NCBI GenBank assembly: GCA_964385715.1
Contig: CAYLRE010000002.1
Coordinates: 5,845-69,844 of the forward strand
From: MB-PLM-2 sp964385715
GTDB lineage: Bacteria; Planctomycetota; Planctomycetia; Pirellulales; UBA7805
DNA length: 64,000 nucleotides
Reading direction: 5' to 3'
Shown: positions 8,036 through 17,477 of the stretch, in pieces
Numbering within the stretch: position 1 is the first letter of the stretch
Layout of the letters: each line of letters starts with the position of its first letter
The notes under the pieces: generated by a model
Told to the model about the DNA's origin: nothing
Seen by the model: only the letters and a program-made list of their open reading frames with translations
The model's database searches: none
Program-made: the position numbers and the translations under genes

Positions 8036-8131
8036 CTTGAGTCGTCCCTGCGGGGAATGCCCCAGGCACTCGAGAACAACTATTGGAATTTCAAACTTCA
8101 AGACTAGTTTGATCAAGATCGTTTGTCTTGA
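8036..8131 (+). promoter_or_regulatory. hairpin-rich leader before secY
   Basis: Three consecutive stems fill the rplO-secY gap. The first pairs CTTGAGT (8036-8042) with ACTCGAG (8068-8074) and encloses an inner GGGG-AATG-CCCC stem. The second pairs TCAAACT (8091-8097) with AGTTTGA (8106-8112). The third pairs TCAAGA (8113-8118) with TCTTGA (8126-8131). At 184 bases this is one of the longest gaps in the operon. The role is inferred: possibly mRNA processing or control of secY. None of the stems ends in a T-run. Confidence 0.4.
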
Positions 8132-8157
8132 CGAGCTGGCCACGGACGGAACGACCG

Positions 8158-9546
8158 ATGTGGGAAAAAATTCGCGTCATCTTCACCATCCCCGAACTTC
8201 GTAAGAAGATCGGTCTGACGCTACTACTCTTGGCCATCTATCGTGTCGGTTGGCAGATCCCTCTGCCCATCATCGACAACGAGAACATGATGAGCTTTTT
8301 CAGCAACAGCTCCGGACTCGGAGGCCTGCTGGAACACGTAGCCATTTTCAGCGCTAGCCAATTAAACCAGGCCACAATCTTTGGTCTTGGTATTATGCCG
8401 TATATCTCCGCTTCGATTATCTTCCAACTTTTGGGCAGTGTGTGGAAACCGCTCGAAGAACTCCAAAAGGAAGGCGAAAGCGGACGCAAGAAAATCAACG
8501 AGTACACGCGGTACGCCACGGTCGTGCTCTGCTTGTTACAGAGCTACATGTACCTGCGCTATCTTATGGGGGCGACGGCTACCGCATTCACCAATGGTGA
8601 CGCCGGCCAAATGCTCATTCAGGCCGATATTTGGGTTCAGATGCAGAACAGCTTCTTTGCCAGCTTTGGTTGGCAATTAACTGCCGTTCTGACCATGACC
8701 TGCGGTACTGTCTTCTTGATGTGGCTCGGTGAACAGATCGACGAGTTCGGGATTGGTAACGGAATCAGCTTGCTGATCATGGCCGGTATTTTGGCCGGTA
8801 TGCCAAATGCAGGTCTGCGACTAATCAACAACACCACCTTTGAGATCGGCGGTGGTGTCGGGACGAAACATGGTGTCGAAACCCTGCTGGTTCTGGCCGT
8901 GGTATTTGTGGCGGTCATCTTTGGAGTGGTCTACATCACCCAAGGCCAACGCCGCATTCCAATCCAAAGTGCCAAGCACGTTCGTGGCCGCCGCGTCTAC
9001 GGTGGTACTCGCGAATACTTGCCGCTGAAGGTCAATCAAGCCGGCGTAATGCCGATTATTTTTGCCAGTAGCTTGCTGATGGTGCCGATGTTGATCTTCG
9101 GACAGCTACAACACTTTGGCCCGGTATGGCGCACACTCGCAGGCGTATTCGAGCAACGCGACTCCTTTACTTATAACCTGCTGTACATCGGCATGATCTA
9201 TTTCTTCTGCTACTTCTGGACGGCGATCACGTTCAACCCGAAGGATATGGCAGAGAACCTGAAGAATTTTGGAACGTTTATTCCGGGTCATCGCCCGGGC
9301 AAGCGAACCGCGGACTACCTCGAACGCGTCATGTTGCGTATTACCTACGTAGGAGCTGGCTTCCTGGCTTTGGTCGCCGTCATTCCGACGATCGTTTCTG
9401 GATCGATGGGAGTCGACTTCTACGTCGCCAGTTTCTATGGCGGAACCGGACTTTTGATCGCAGTCAGCGTGGCGATCGATCTGGTACAGAAGATCGATTC
9501 GCATCTGGTAATGCGAAATTACGAGGGTCTGCTGGGACGATCGTAA
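8158..9546 (+). CDS. secY: preprotein translocase subunit SecY
   Basis: The chosen ATG at 8158 (MWEKIRVIFTIPELRKKI) gives 462 residues. A TTG at 8128 would add ten unlikely residues. SecY is the pore of the Sec translocon in the inner membrane. About ten hydrophobic segments are visible, with family marks GIMPYISASIIFQLL, the QSAKHVRGRRVYGG cytoplasmic loop, LPLKVNQAGVMPIIFASS, and the C-terminal FIPGHRPGKRTADYLERVM followed by SHLVMRNYEGLLGR. GGACGGA lies 9-15 bases upstream. It precedes adk and map as in many bacteria. Confidence 0.97.
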   Translation: MWEKIRVIFTIPELRKKIGLTLLLLAIYRVGWQIPLPIIDNENMMSFFSNSSGLGGLLEHVAIFSASQLNQATIFGLGIMPYISASIIFQLLGSVWKPLEELQKEGESGRKKINEYTRYATVVLCLLQSYMYLRYLMGATATAFTNGDAGQMLIQADIWVQMQNSFFASFGWQLTAVLTMTCGTVFLMWLGEQIDEFGIGNGISLLIMAGILAGMPNAGLRLINNTTFEIGGGVGTKHGVETLLVLAVVFVAVIFGVVYITQGQRRIPIQSAKHVRGRRVYGGTREYLPLKVNQAGVMPIIFASSLLMVPMLIFGQLQHFGPVWRTLAGVFEQRDSFTYNLLYIGMIYFFCYFWTAITFNPKDMAENLKNFGTFIPGHRPGKRTADYLERVMLRITYVGAGFLALVAVIPTIVSGSMGVDFYVASFYGGTGLLIAVSVAIDLVQKIDSHLVMRNYEGLLGRS

Positions 9547-9576
9547 TCGCCTCCGGCTTGATGGAAAACGATTTCC

Positions 9577-10146
9577 ATGCGATTGATTTTCATTGGTCCG
9601 CCGGGCGCAGGTAAAGGCACGCAATCCGCGCGAGTGGAAGAGCATTTTTCGATTGCTCATCTCTCGACCGGAGACATGCTTCGCGAAACCATTGCGCAAG
9701 GCACCGACGTTGGCTTGCTCGCAAAACAATATATCGACAAGGGAGAACTGGTAACTGACGACATCGTCATCAAAGCGGTCATCGATCGTCTGAAGTCCCC
9801 GGATTGCCAACATGGGGTCTTGTTCGACGGATTTCCCAGAACACTCGCTCAAGCGACAGCACTCGACGAGCACCTGGCGATCAACGGCATGCAGATTGAC
9901 TTGGCGATTCAGCTCGTCGTTGACAAAGACGTACTCGTGGAACGGCTCGCTGGCCGTGGCCGAGCCGACGACGCGACCGAGATTGTGGCACAACGCCTGG
10001 AAGTCTTCCGTAGCCAGACCGAACCACTTTTGGATTACTACGACCGCCAAGGCAAGTTGGTTTCGATTGACGGTATTGGCCCCCCCGACGAAGTCACCGC
10101 CAGAATCAAAGACGCTATTGTCGCCGCCACCTCCTGCGAATCGTAA
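9577..10146 (+). CDS. adk: adenylate kinase
   Basis: The 189-residue enzyme converts ATP plus AMP to two ADP. The P-loop GPPGAGKGT is at residues 7-15, STGDMLR binds AMP (about 30-36) and DGFPRTLAQ is at 84-92. The lid is the short type: LAGRGRADD (124-132) runs straight into the next helix, without the 27-residue insert or zinc cysteines of long-form enzymes. It lies 30 bases after secY and 24 before map, so it is part of the same operon. Confidence 0.97.
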   Translation: MRLIFIGPPGAGKGTQSARVEEHFSIAHLSTGDMLRETIAQGTDVGLLAKQYIDKGELVTDDIVIKAVIDRLKSPDCQHGVLFDGFPRTLAQATALDEHLAINGMQIDLAIQLVVDKDVLVERLAGRGRADDATEIVAQRLEVFRSQTEPLLDYYDRQGKLVSIDGIGPPDEVTARIKDAIVAATSCES

Positions 10147-10170
10147 ACGACTACAAGGATTTCCCCGCCC

Positions 10171-11022
10171 ATGTTGACCCTAAGAAGCGACCGCGAGATC
10201 GAAAAGATGCGCCGGCCTGGCTTGGCGGTCTACTATGGTCTGCAGATTGCCCGGCAGATGGCCGTGCCTGGCGTGACGACGGGTGAAATCAACGACGCGG
10301 TAGCCGCCTACTACGAACAGATCGGCGGAGAACCGCTGTTTTTGAACTACCCGAATTCATCACCCGGCAAACCTGCTTTTAGCGGGGTCATTTGTGCGTC
10401 GGTCAACGAAGAAGTCGTGCATGGCGTGCCTGGTGATCGCGTCCTCCAGGAAGGCGACGTCATCAGTGTCGATACCGGTGTGCGGATCGACGGATGGTGT
10501 GGCGACTCGGCGGTGACTTTGCCGATCGGAGAGATTGATCCTGAAGTCCAGCGTTTGCTGACCGTTACCGACGAAGTACTTCAGATCGCCATCGACCAGA
10601 TGGGCAAGAAACAGATGTGGAGTGAAGTGGCTGCCGAGATGGCCAATCACGTGTATCAGGCAGAGTTCTACGTGGTCGAGAATTTCGTCGGCCACGGGAT
10701 TGGCCGTGAGATGCACGAACTGCCTCAGGTGCCCAATTTTGTGAGTGAATCGCTGCGAAAACGGGACGATTTCCGGCTGGAGCCGGGTCTGGTGATCGCA
10801 GTCGAACCGATGGTCAACATGGGCACCAAGCGTGTCGTGGAAATGGCCGACCATTGGACCCAATCGGCCGCCGATTCCCGGCCGAGTGCTCATTTTGAGC
10901 ACACCCTCGCGATCACCAGCAATGGCGTTCGCGTAATGACGGGGGCTCCCACGGAAGAGGAGCGGAATTCTGACGCCATGCCTCCCCAACCCCTATCGCT
11001 GGGGGGCGTCAGCGAGTCCTAG
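10171..11022 (+). CDS. map: methionine aminopeptidase type I
   Basis: The enzyme (283 residues) removes the initiator methionine from nascent proteins. The five metal ligands of the pita-bread fold are readable: D101 (VDTG), D112 (GDSAV), H175 (GHGIG), E212 (VEPM) and E243 (HFEHT); H84 in EVVHGVPG is the catalytic histidine. Residues 225-239, with an ADHWTQSAADSRPSA stretch, form a small insertion before the last ligand. About 20 residues at the C-terminus, rich in Pro and Ser, look non-conserved. Confidence 0.96.
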   Translation: MLTLRSDREIEKMRRPGLAVYYGLQIARQMAVPGVTTGEINDAVAAYYEQIGGEPLFLNYPNSSPGKPAFSGVICASVNEEVVHGVPGDRVLQEGDVISVDTGVRIDGWCGDSAVTLPIGEIDPEVQRLLTVTDEVLQIAIDQMGKKQMWSEVAAEMANHVYQAEFYVVENFVGHGIGREMHELPQVPNFVSESLRKRDDFRLEPGLVIAVEPMVNMGTKRVVEMADHWTQSAADSRPSAHFEHTLAITSNGVRVMTGAPTEEERNSDAMPPQPLSLGGVSES

Positions 11023-11153
11023 GAGTCGGGTGGATCGAGAATGGGAACCCACTAGGGCCCCTTGATCTGAACCCGCCATCACACGTATATTTGGCGTTTT
11101 GCCTTAATTTCGGCCCGATATCCCCCTATGGGGAAAAGTAAAGCGAGAAGGCT

Positions 11154-11267
11154 ATGAAAGTCCGCGCTAGCGTTAAGCGTATTTGTGAGAACTGCAAGGT
11201 CGTTCGTCGACGAGGCGTCGTCTATGTGGTTTGCTCAAACCCCCGACACAAACAGCGACAGGGTTAA
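11154..11267 (+). CDS. rpmJ: 50S ribosomal protein L36
   Basis: This is a short gene of 37 codons plus stop (TAA at 11265). The product starts MKVRASVKRICENCKVVRRRG and ends with CSNPRHKQRQG, the full L36 pattern. The zinc ligands C11, C14, C27 and H32 are present. L36 stabilises 23S rRNA folding. GAGAAGG ends 2 bases before the ATG, a very close ribosome-binding site. Usually infA stands between map and rpmJ; the 131-base gap here does not contain it. Confidence 0.97.
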   Translation: MKVRASVKRICENCKVVRRRGVVYVVCSNPRHKQRQG

Positions 11268-11341
11268 CGGTTGCGACCGGATTGACGTGAAGAAATCATC
11301 CGTTGATCGCCCTTCCCTTTTTAACTTAACAGGAAGACAAG

Positions 11342-11725
11342 ATGCCACGTGTTCTCGGTGTTGATATCCCGAACGAGCGTCCGACCGTCGTCGCGCTGAC
11401 CTATCTCTATGGGATTGGCCCGAAGACTGCCCGCGAACTTTGTCGTGCCGCGGGCATCGATCCGCAGGTTCGCGCACGCGAACTGCAAGAAGATGAGATC
11501 GCGCGAATCGCGGCTCTCTTGGACAAAGAATATGTGGTCGAAGGTCCTCTGCGACGCCAGACCGCTCAGAACATTTCGCGACTGCGTGACATCGCCTGCT
11601 ATCGCGGCCTGCGACATCGTCGCGGTTTGCCGGTACGCGGACAACGCACACGAACCAACGCCCGCACCCGTAAGGGACCGCGCAAGACCGTTGCCGGTAA
11701 GAAGGGCGTGAAGGACCTGCGATAA
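11342..11725 (+). CDS. rpsM: 30S ribosomal protein S13
   Basis: At 127 residues the product has typical S13 length. It begins MPRVLGVDIPNERPTVVALTYLYGIG. It has the SRLRDIACYRGLRHRRGLPVRGQRT block and the basic tail NARTRKGPRKTVAGKKG. S13 sits in the 30S head and contacts P-site tRNA and L5. AGGAAG stands 7 bases before the ATG, one of the better ribosome-binding sites in the operon. Confidence 0.98.
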   Translation: MPRVLGVDIPNERPTVVALTYLYGIGPKTARELCRAAGIDPQVRARELQEDEIARIAALLDKEYVVEGPLRRQTAQNISRLRDIACYRGLRHRRGLPVRGQRTRTNARTRKGPRKTVAGKKGVKDLR

Positions 11726-11834
11726 GCTGACGACCGTTTTCGCAGTCGCATCATCGCTAGGCAATTCAAGACAACACAAACAGTAAAAAGACCAAACGAC
11801 GCGTCCGTGAAAACGACGCAGGAGAAAACAAGTC

Positions 11835-12215
11835 GTGGCCAAAGGCAAGAAGAAAAAAACACGTCGCAACGTAACCGTTGGCATCGCTCACATCCGAGCG
11901 ACGTTCAACAACACCACCGTGACGATCACCGACACCAAGGGCAACGCTCTTTGTTGGGCTAGCGGCGGAACCTCGGGCTTCAAGGGAAGCCGTAAGAGCA
12001 CCCCGTTCGCCGGGCAATGTGCCGCCCAGCAGGCCGCCGAGAAGGCCGCCAAGTTCGGTGTCAAAGATGTCGACGTCAAGGTCAACGGCCCGGGCAGCGG
12101 TCGCGAAAGTGCGATCACTTCGCTGCAAGCCGCCGGCTTGAACATCAAGTCGATCGAAGACGTGACGCCGATGCCACACAACGGTTGTCGCCCCCGCAAG
12201 AAGCGACGCGTGTAA
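11835..12215 (+). CDS. rpsK: 30S ribosomal protein S11
   Basis: The product (126 residues) starts at a GTG and reads MAKGKKKKTRRNVTVGIAHI. It carries the S11 marks FNNTTVTITDTKGNALCW, GFKGSRKSTPFAGQ and the C-terminal DVTPMPHNGCRPRKKRRV. S11 lies on the 30S platform near the mRNA exit. AGGAG is found 12-16 bases upstream of the GTG. Confidence 0.98.
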   Translation: MAKGKKKKTRRNVTVGIAHIRATFNNTTVTITDTKGNALCWASGGTSGFKGSRKSTPFAGQCAAQQAAEKAAKFGVKDVDVKVNGPGSGRESAITSLQAAGLNIKSIEDVTPMPHNGCRPRKKRRV

Positions 12216-12278
12216 GAAGATCGCACGCGACACCCCCACCATCCACCCCAAATCAGCTGAAACAGGTTGTCATAAAGT

Positions 12279-12905
12279 ATGGCTCGTTACACCGGACCCG
12301 TTTGTCGACTTTGCCGCCGCGACGGCATGAAGTTGTTCCTCAAAGGTACTCGCTGCGATACGCCGAAGTGCGCTTACGAGCGTCGCGATGCCCCTCCTGG
12401 CATGCATCAGTTTCGTCGTGGAAAGTTGACCGACTACGGAATTCACCTGCGTGAGAAGCAGAAGGTCAAGCACTATTACGGCGTGCTGGAGAAGCAGTTC
12501 CGCGGCTACTACGATCGCGCCAAGCGAGCCAAGGGCAATACCGGCGACGAGTTGATGGCACTCTTGGAACGACGACTCGACAATGTCGTCCACCGTCTCG
12601 GCTTCGGCCAGAGCCGCAGCCAGGCCCGTCAGCTCATCAGCCACGGTCACATTACGGTGAACGGCGGTCGCGTCGACGTGCCGAGCTACATGCTGCGAGC
12701 GGGTGACGTGATTCGCGTGAAGAATCGTCCCAAGAGCTTGCGTATGGTGACCGATAACTTGGCCCAACAAGAACGTGAAGTCCCCGATTTCCTCTCGCTT
12801 CAAGAAGGCGCGATTCCGGAAGGCTCCGTGTCTCGACTCCCCGAGTCGTCGCACGTGTCGATTCCGGTCGAAACCCAATTGATTGTCGAGTTGTGTTCGA
12901 AATAG
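12279..12905 (+). CDS. rpsD: 30S ribosomal protein S4
   Basis: The product (208 residues) is the zinc-binding form of S4: CRLCRRDG near residue 9 and CDTPKCAYERR near residue 26 supply four cysteines. The S4 RNA-binding domain follows at about 95-160 with LDNVVHRLGFGQSRSQARQLISHGHI. S4 nucleates 30S assembly. Its place between rpsK and rpoA is canonical. No clear ribosome-binding site precedes the ATG. Confidence 0.98.
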   Translation: MARYTGPVCRLCRRDGMKLFLKGTRCDTPKCAYERRDAPPGMHQFRRGKLTDYGIHLREKQKVKHYYGVLEKQFRGYYDRAKRAKGNTGDELMALLERRLDNVVHRLGFGQSRSQARQLISHGHITVNGGRVDVPSYMLRAGDVIRVKNRPKSLRMVTDNLAQQEREVPDFLSLQEGAIPEGSVSRLPESSHVSIPVETQLIVELCSK

Positions 12906-13047
12906 TCGCCGGCAGCGAAGACGTTTTTTCGCAACGCCCCCACCGCGACACCCCACCCGATTCCGCTTGCTTGTCGAACAAACGTTCTGACAGCAAAAAA
13001 GAGAAGATATCGCTCGCAAAGAGCTGTCGTTGATACGGAGAACTGGT

Positions 13048-14034
<987 letters not shown>

Positions 14035-14162
14035 TCGCCACACCTGAAATTGCCGTCCGCTAGTTGCCGCCGTACTGAGAACAGACGCGGCACCCCAAGC
14101 GAGACGAACGTTGGTTTCGACCAGTAACAACAAACAATCATTCGTGACAGAAGACATCTGCC

Positions 14163-14885
14163 ATGCGACATCGACGACGCGGCCGCAAACTTGGACGATC
14201 CCCAAGCCATCAGCGAGCCCTGCTCCGCAACCTTGCCAGCGCCCTGTTCCTCACCGAACGTGAGGACGACGAATACCTTGAAGGTCCGCAAATGCCGGAT
14301 CCCCCCAAGGTCAAAGGTCGCATCGTAACCACGCTTCAGAAGGCCAAGGAAGTTCGCCCGCTGGTCGAAAAGTGCATCACCATCGCCCGTCGTTCGCTCG
14401 ACGCTCAACGTGCTGCCGACGCGCTCGATACCGATGCCGATCGCTACACCGAAGAGTGGAAGAAATGGCGCGAAAGCGATCAATACAACCAGTGGAATCA
14501 GGCCGTCGCGCCGGTTCTGGCTGCTCGCCGTCGTGCGATCAAGCTGCTGGGTGACAAACGAGCGGTGCAGATTCTGTTTGACGAAATCGCTCCTCGCTTC
14601 GAAGACCGCAACGGTGGATACACCCGCGTGCTCCGTTTGGCCAAGCCCCGCTTGGGCGATGGCGGAACTCAGGCGATCCTCGAGTTCGTCGGCGTTCGTG
14701 ACCGCGTCCAGCAGAAGTCGGTTGCCCCGGCCTTCGATGCCCAAGATGATGCCCCGGCCGACGCTCCCGCAGCGGAGGTTGAGGAAGAAGTGAAGGAAGT
14801 TGCCGCAGCGGAAGAAGCAGTTTCGGAAGAGACCGCTGCTGATGCCCCGGCCACCGAAGAGTCGAGCGAAGAAAGCAAGGAGTAG
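14163..14885 (+). CDS. rplQ: 50S ribosomal protein L17, extended form
   Basis: The start MRHRRRGRKLGRSPSHQRALLRNL and the end of the core (GGYTRVLRLAKPRLGDG, then AILEFV) are typical of L17. Two additions double the size to 240 residues from the usual 115-130. One is a central insert of about 40-55 residues (around 75-130), rich in Trp, Tyr and Arg. The other is an acidic tail from about 190 made of Ala, Glu, Asp and Pro. L17 lies near the tunnel exit. It is the last ribosomal gene of the superoperon. Confidence 0.96.
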   Translation: MRHRRRGRKLGRSPSHQRALLRNLASALFLTEREDDEYLEGPQMPDPPKVKGRIVTTLQKAKEVRPLVEKCITIARRSLDAQRAADALDTDADRYTEEWKKWRESDQYNQWNQAVAPVLAARRRAIKLLGDKRAVQILFDEIAPRFEDRNGGYTRVLRLAKPRLGDGGTQAILEFVGVRDRVQQKSVAPAFDAQDDAPADAPAAEVEEEVKEVAAAEEAVSEETAADAPATEESSEESKE

Positions 14886-15002
14886 AGTCGGTCCCGCGCC
14901 GGCTTGCTCTTTCGCGTTCGTTCTGGCCTGCTTCCTTGATCCCCGCCGAACCAAGGCGTTCACGGGTTTCCGCAATTTGCGATTACGGGGAAAGGATATC
15001 CC

Positions 15003-15674
15003 GTGACGGAAGCATCTCGTCAAGGTTCGGCCAGCCAGCCTCGTTCGCCCCGTCGCGCGACAGTAGGCTTCGACTTCACGCATCGTGTCCGCGTCGTCTG
15101 TGCCGATATGATCGCTCGTCTGCCCGAGCTCTCTCACATCGATCTGCCCCGCGTGGCGATCAGTTTCAGCCAAGCCCGCAAAGCTGTGGGGCATGGCCTG
15201 CAGGCGACGCTCACCCCGATGCGATTTGAGCAGGGTCGTTTGTGGACCGAGCGGAATGGGCGTCGCTATACCTGCCAACGCCTTTACGACGACGACGGGC
15301 AGGAGTTTCTCTATATCCTGAGCTTCTACCTGCCGCGATTCCTGAATCATCGGCTCGAGGAGAAGCTCGTCACCATTCTCCATGAGCTGTGGCATATCAG
15401 TCCCGCCTTCGATGGCGATCTGCGGCGTCATCCGGGTCGCTGTTACGTTCACTCTCAGAGTGAGCGTGAATACGACGAGGCCATGGCCCGCCTGGCGAAT
15501 AAGTGGCTCGCGGCCGAACCGCCGACCAAGGTTTACGATTTCCTGCAGCTCTCTTTCGACGACCTGCAGCAGCGCTACGGCCGAGTGTTCGGCACCAAAA
15601 TCCCCAATCCGCGGCTGATCCCTTATTCTCCGTCCGCTGAGATTCCCCGCCCTGGTAAGGCGACCGGGACCTAA
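15003..15674 (+). CDS. putative HExxH zinc metallopeptidase-like protein
   Basis: The GTG at 15003 is preceded by GGGGAAAGGA. The 223-residue product has no signal peptide, so it is probably cytosolic. It carries HELWH (127-131) followed by HISPAFDGDLRRHPGRCYVH, which supplies further histidines at 143 and 150. The arrangement resembles the small metallopeptidases often annotated as phage-type or SprT-like, but I cannot name the family with certainty. It follows rplQ by 117 bases on the same strand and may be read from the operon. The substrate is unknown. Confidence 0.7.
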   Translation: MTEASRQGSASQPRSPRRATVGFDFTHRVRVVCADMIARLPELSHIDLPRVAISFSQARKAVGHGLQATLTPMRFEQGRLWTERNGRRYTCQRLYDDDGQEFLYILSFYLPRFLNHRLEEKLVTILHELWHISPAFDGDLRRHPGRCYVHSQSEREYDEAMARLANKWLAAEPPTKVYDFLQLSFDDLQQRYGRVFGTKIPNPRLIPYSPSAEIPRPGKATGT

Positions 15675-15815
15675 TGCGAGGCTACCCGCGCGTATCGCCA
15701 GATCGCCAGCGTCTGGGGGTATTTTGACCATTTCAGATGACGTTGACACCATTTTCGTCAGCATCTACCCTACGCCGCCCATCTTTGTTCTCTTGTCGGT
15801 TTCCTCGGGATTCGT

Positions 15816-16718
15816 ATGTCGCGAAAGTGGCTCATCATCGTGGTGATTCTCCTGCTGCCGTGGGGCGCCGCCGGTTGCGCGAAGTTCCAATCGCCGCGGC
15901 TCGACGTTGGTGAGTCCCCGCTTGCGCCGCTGAAGCCGCGGGCTGAGCAGATCGGGCTTGATGTTGTCTTCGTGCGGCTCTCTCCGCGCGAAGCCGCCAC
16001 GGTGGAGTCGATTTGGGATGAAGCGGACGAGCAGGCCCTGCCCCACGATGTGCGGCGGCGTCTCGCCCGTAACGGCTATCGCGTTGGTTTTCTGGGTCGC
16101 GAGCTACCTGCCGCCGTGCACCAGTTGCTTGCTTCTTCGCAAGATGCCGCGGCCGACTCCGGTGCTCTCGATCCGTCGCAACGGACCAAGCCAGGGGTAA
16201 CGCGCCACCAGCTTTACTTGCGACCTGCGCGGCGTGCCGAGTTGGTCGTATCGCCAGTGCAGCCGCAGCTTCACGCCCTGGTCTGGAATGATGCCGGCGT
16301 CGAAGGGACCACCTTTGACGAAGCCCAAGCACAATTTGCCGTGCAGGCTGATACCGGTAGCGATGGTCGCACGCAGCTGCAGCTGATTCCCGAGATCCAT
16401 CATGGTCCGCTCCAGCAGCACTATGCGGGCGGCAATGCCATGTTCCGCCTCGACAGTCGCCGCAAGCGGGAAGATTTTGGCGACCTGGCCATTGCCGCTT
16501 CGCTTGCGCCAGGTGAGGTCCTGGTGCTTGGCCGTCGTGCCACGCATACCGGCACGCTGGGCGATCGCTTCTTCGGCTCGGCCGACTCATCGCAGGTTGC
16601 GGAGCGTTTGATCCTGGTCCGCTTGAGTGAAGAGCGGACCGATCCGCTGTTCGCCGCGGCCGCCAGTCGAGAAGATACGGCGGACGAGAAGCCGAGCGAT
16701 TCGGCAGGCTCGGAGTAA
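15816..16718 (+). CDS. putative lipoprotein of unknown function
   Basis: The N-terminus has two basic residues, a hydrophobic stretch (LIIVVILLLPWGAA) and GC at residues 20-21, forming a lipobox-like AAGC. It is therefore probably lipid-anchored and exported. The mature part (about 280 residues) is soluble and includes an SPREAATVESIWDEADEQAL segment. Its C-terminal half reads like a beta-rich domain with LAPGEVLVLGRR. I do not recognise a named domain. Similar lipoproteins are common in planctomycetes. It stands 141 bases after the metallopeptidase gene. Confidence 0.7.
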   Translation: MSRKWLIIVVILLLPWGAAGCAKFQSPRLDVGESPLAPLKPRAEQIGLDVVFVRLSPREAATVESIWDEADEQALPHDVRRRLARNGYRVGFLGRELPAAVHQLLASSQDAAADSGALDPSQRTKPGVTRHQLYLRPARRAELVVSPVQPQLHALVWNDAGVEGTTFDEAQAQFAVQADTGSDGRTQLQLIPEIHHGPLQQHYAGGNAMFRLDSRRKREDFGDLAIAASLAPGEVLVLGRRATHTGTLGDRFFGSADSSQVAERLILVRLSEERTDPLFAAAASREDTADEKPSDSAGSE

Positions 16719-16884
16719 GCCACGGCGTCACACTCTGCCTGTGGAAGTCGACCGCACCCCTCTGCCCCGCTCCGTTTCTCACCAGCGGCTCCTTTCCATA
16801 ACTTGCGCGACGTGGATGCCACCGCTACTTGTGACCGCGTTGTTCATGTCGACCGCCAGCCTCTGTTCGCTCGTCTTGCCCTGC

Positions 16885-17442
16885 CTATATGAGAATTGCG
16901 ACCATCGCAATGACGAAGATCAACCCGGCCACGGCCGCAACCGAGACGACCCACCAGGGCAGACCACCTGGTCCGGTTTGTTGCAGCCAGCCGCCGACCG
17001 ACTGCGTATTTTCTTGAGGCACCGAGAGCGTTGTGCCAAGTGTCGGCAAGGAACCACCGACCTCGAGATCGGCCGATCGCGTGAGCCAGTCCGCGCCTTC
17101 GATCGGCGCCAGCGCCAGCTCATCGATGGCGGCCAAATCGGCCACGTCCCCTTCGTCGTAGGCATCTTCCAGCTGCATCTTTAGTGGGACACTGCCTGAG
17201 CTTCCTGCCGCCGCGGGCGATTCTTCAGCACCGTTCGTCTCGAGACCACCCGGAGGCCCGCCCGCTAAGAGCGTCTTGGCGAAGTAAGAATTGATGTACC
17301 CTTCTTCGACCAGCCGCCGCGCCATCTGCACCGGATGGACCGGGTAGTCCGACTCGGCCACCTGTTCGCGAAGGTTGTCGACCTGCAGCTCGGGCATCAC
17401 GCCCCAGCGTTCGATCAGATCGAGAAATTCGTTAATTCTCAT
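16885..17442 (-). CDS. tail-anchored membrane protein of unknown function
   Basis: The 185-residue product has a soluble N-terminal half with VQMARRLVEEGYINSYFAKTLLAG. This resembles the short helical module found ahead of planctomycetal Ser/Thr kinases, where a low-conserved L..GxL..xQ..LLaG pattern recurs. An acidic linker follows, then a single C-terminal hydrophobic helix (about 160-184, WWVVSVAAVAGLIFVIAMVA) at the very end. The architecture suggests a tail-anchored protein facing the cytoplasm. No kinase domain is present. The start is ATG at 17442, with a repeat array 36 bases upstream. Confidence 0.65.
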   Translation of the reverse strand: MRINEFLDLIERWGVMPELQVDNLREQVAESDYPVHPVQMARRLVEEGYINSYFAKTLLAGGPPGGLETNGAEESPAAAGSSGSVPLKMQLEDAYDEGDVADLAAIDELALAPIEGADWLTRSADLEVGGSLPTLGTTLSVPQENTQSVGGWLQQTGPGGLPWWVVSVAAVAGLIFVIAMVAILI

Positions 17443-17477
17443 CGCCGGACTCGTTTCACACGCCAGATGGCGCGCCT

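Noticed and set aside
12906..13047. terminator before rpoA (GCGAA...TTTTTTCGC)
   Set aside because: The T-run lies in the loop of the only possible stem, not after it.
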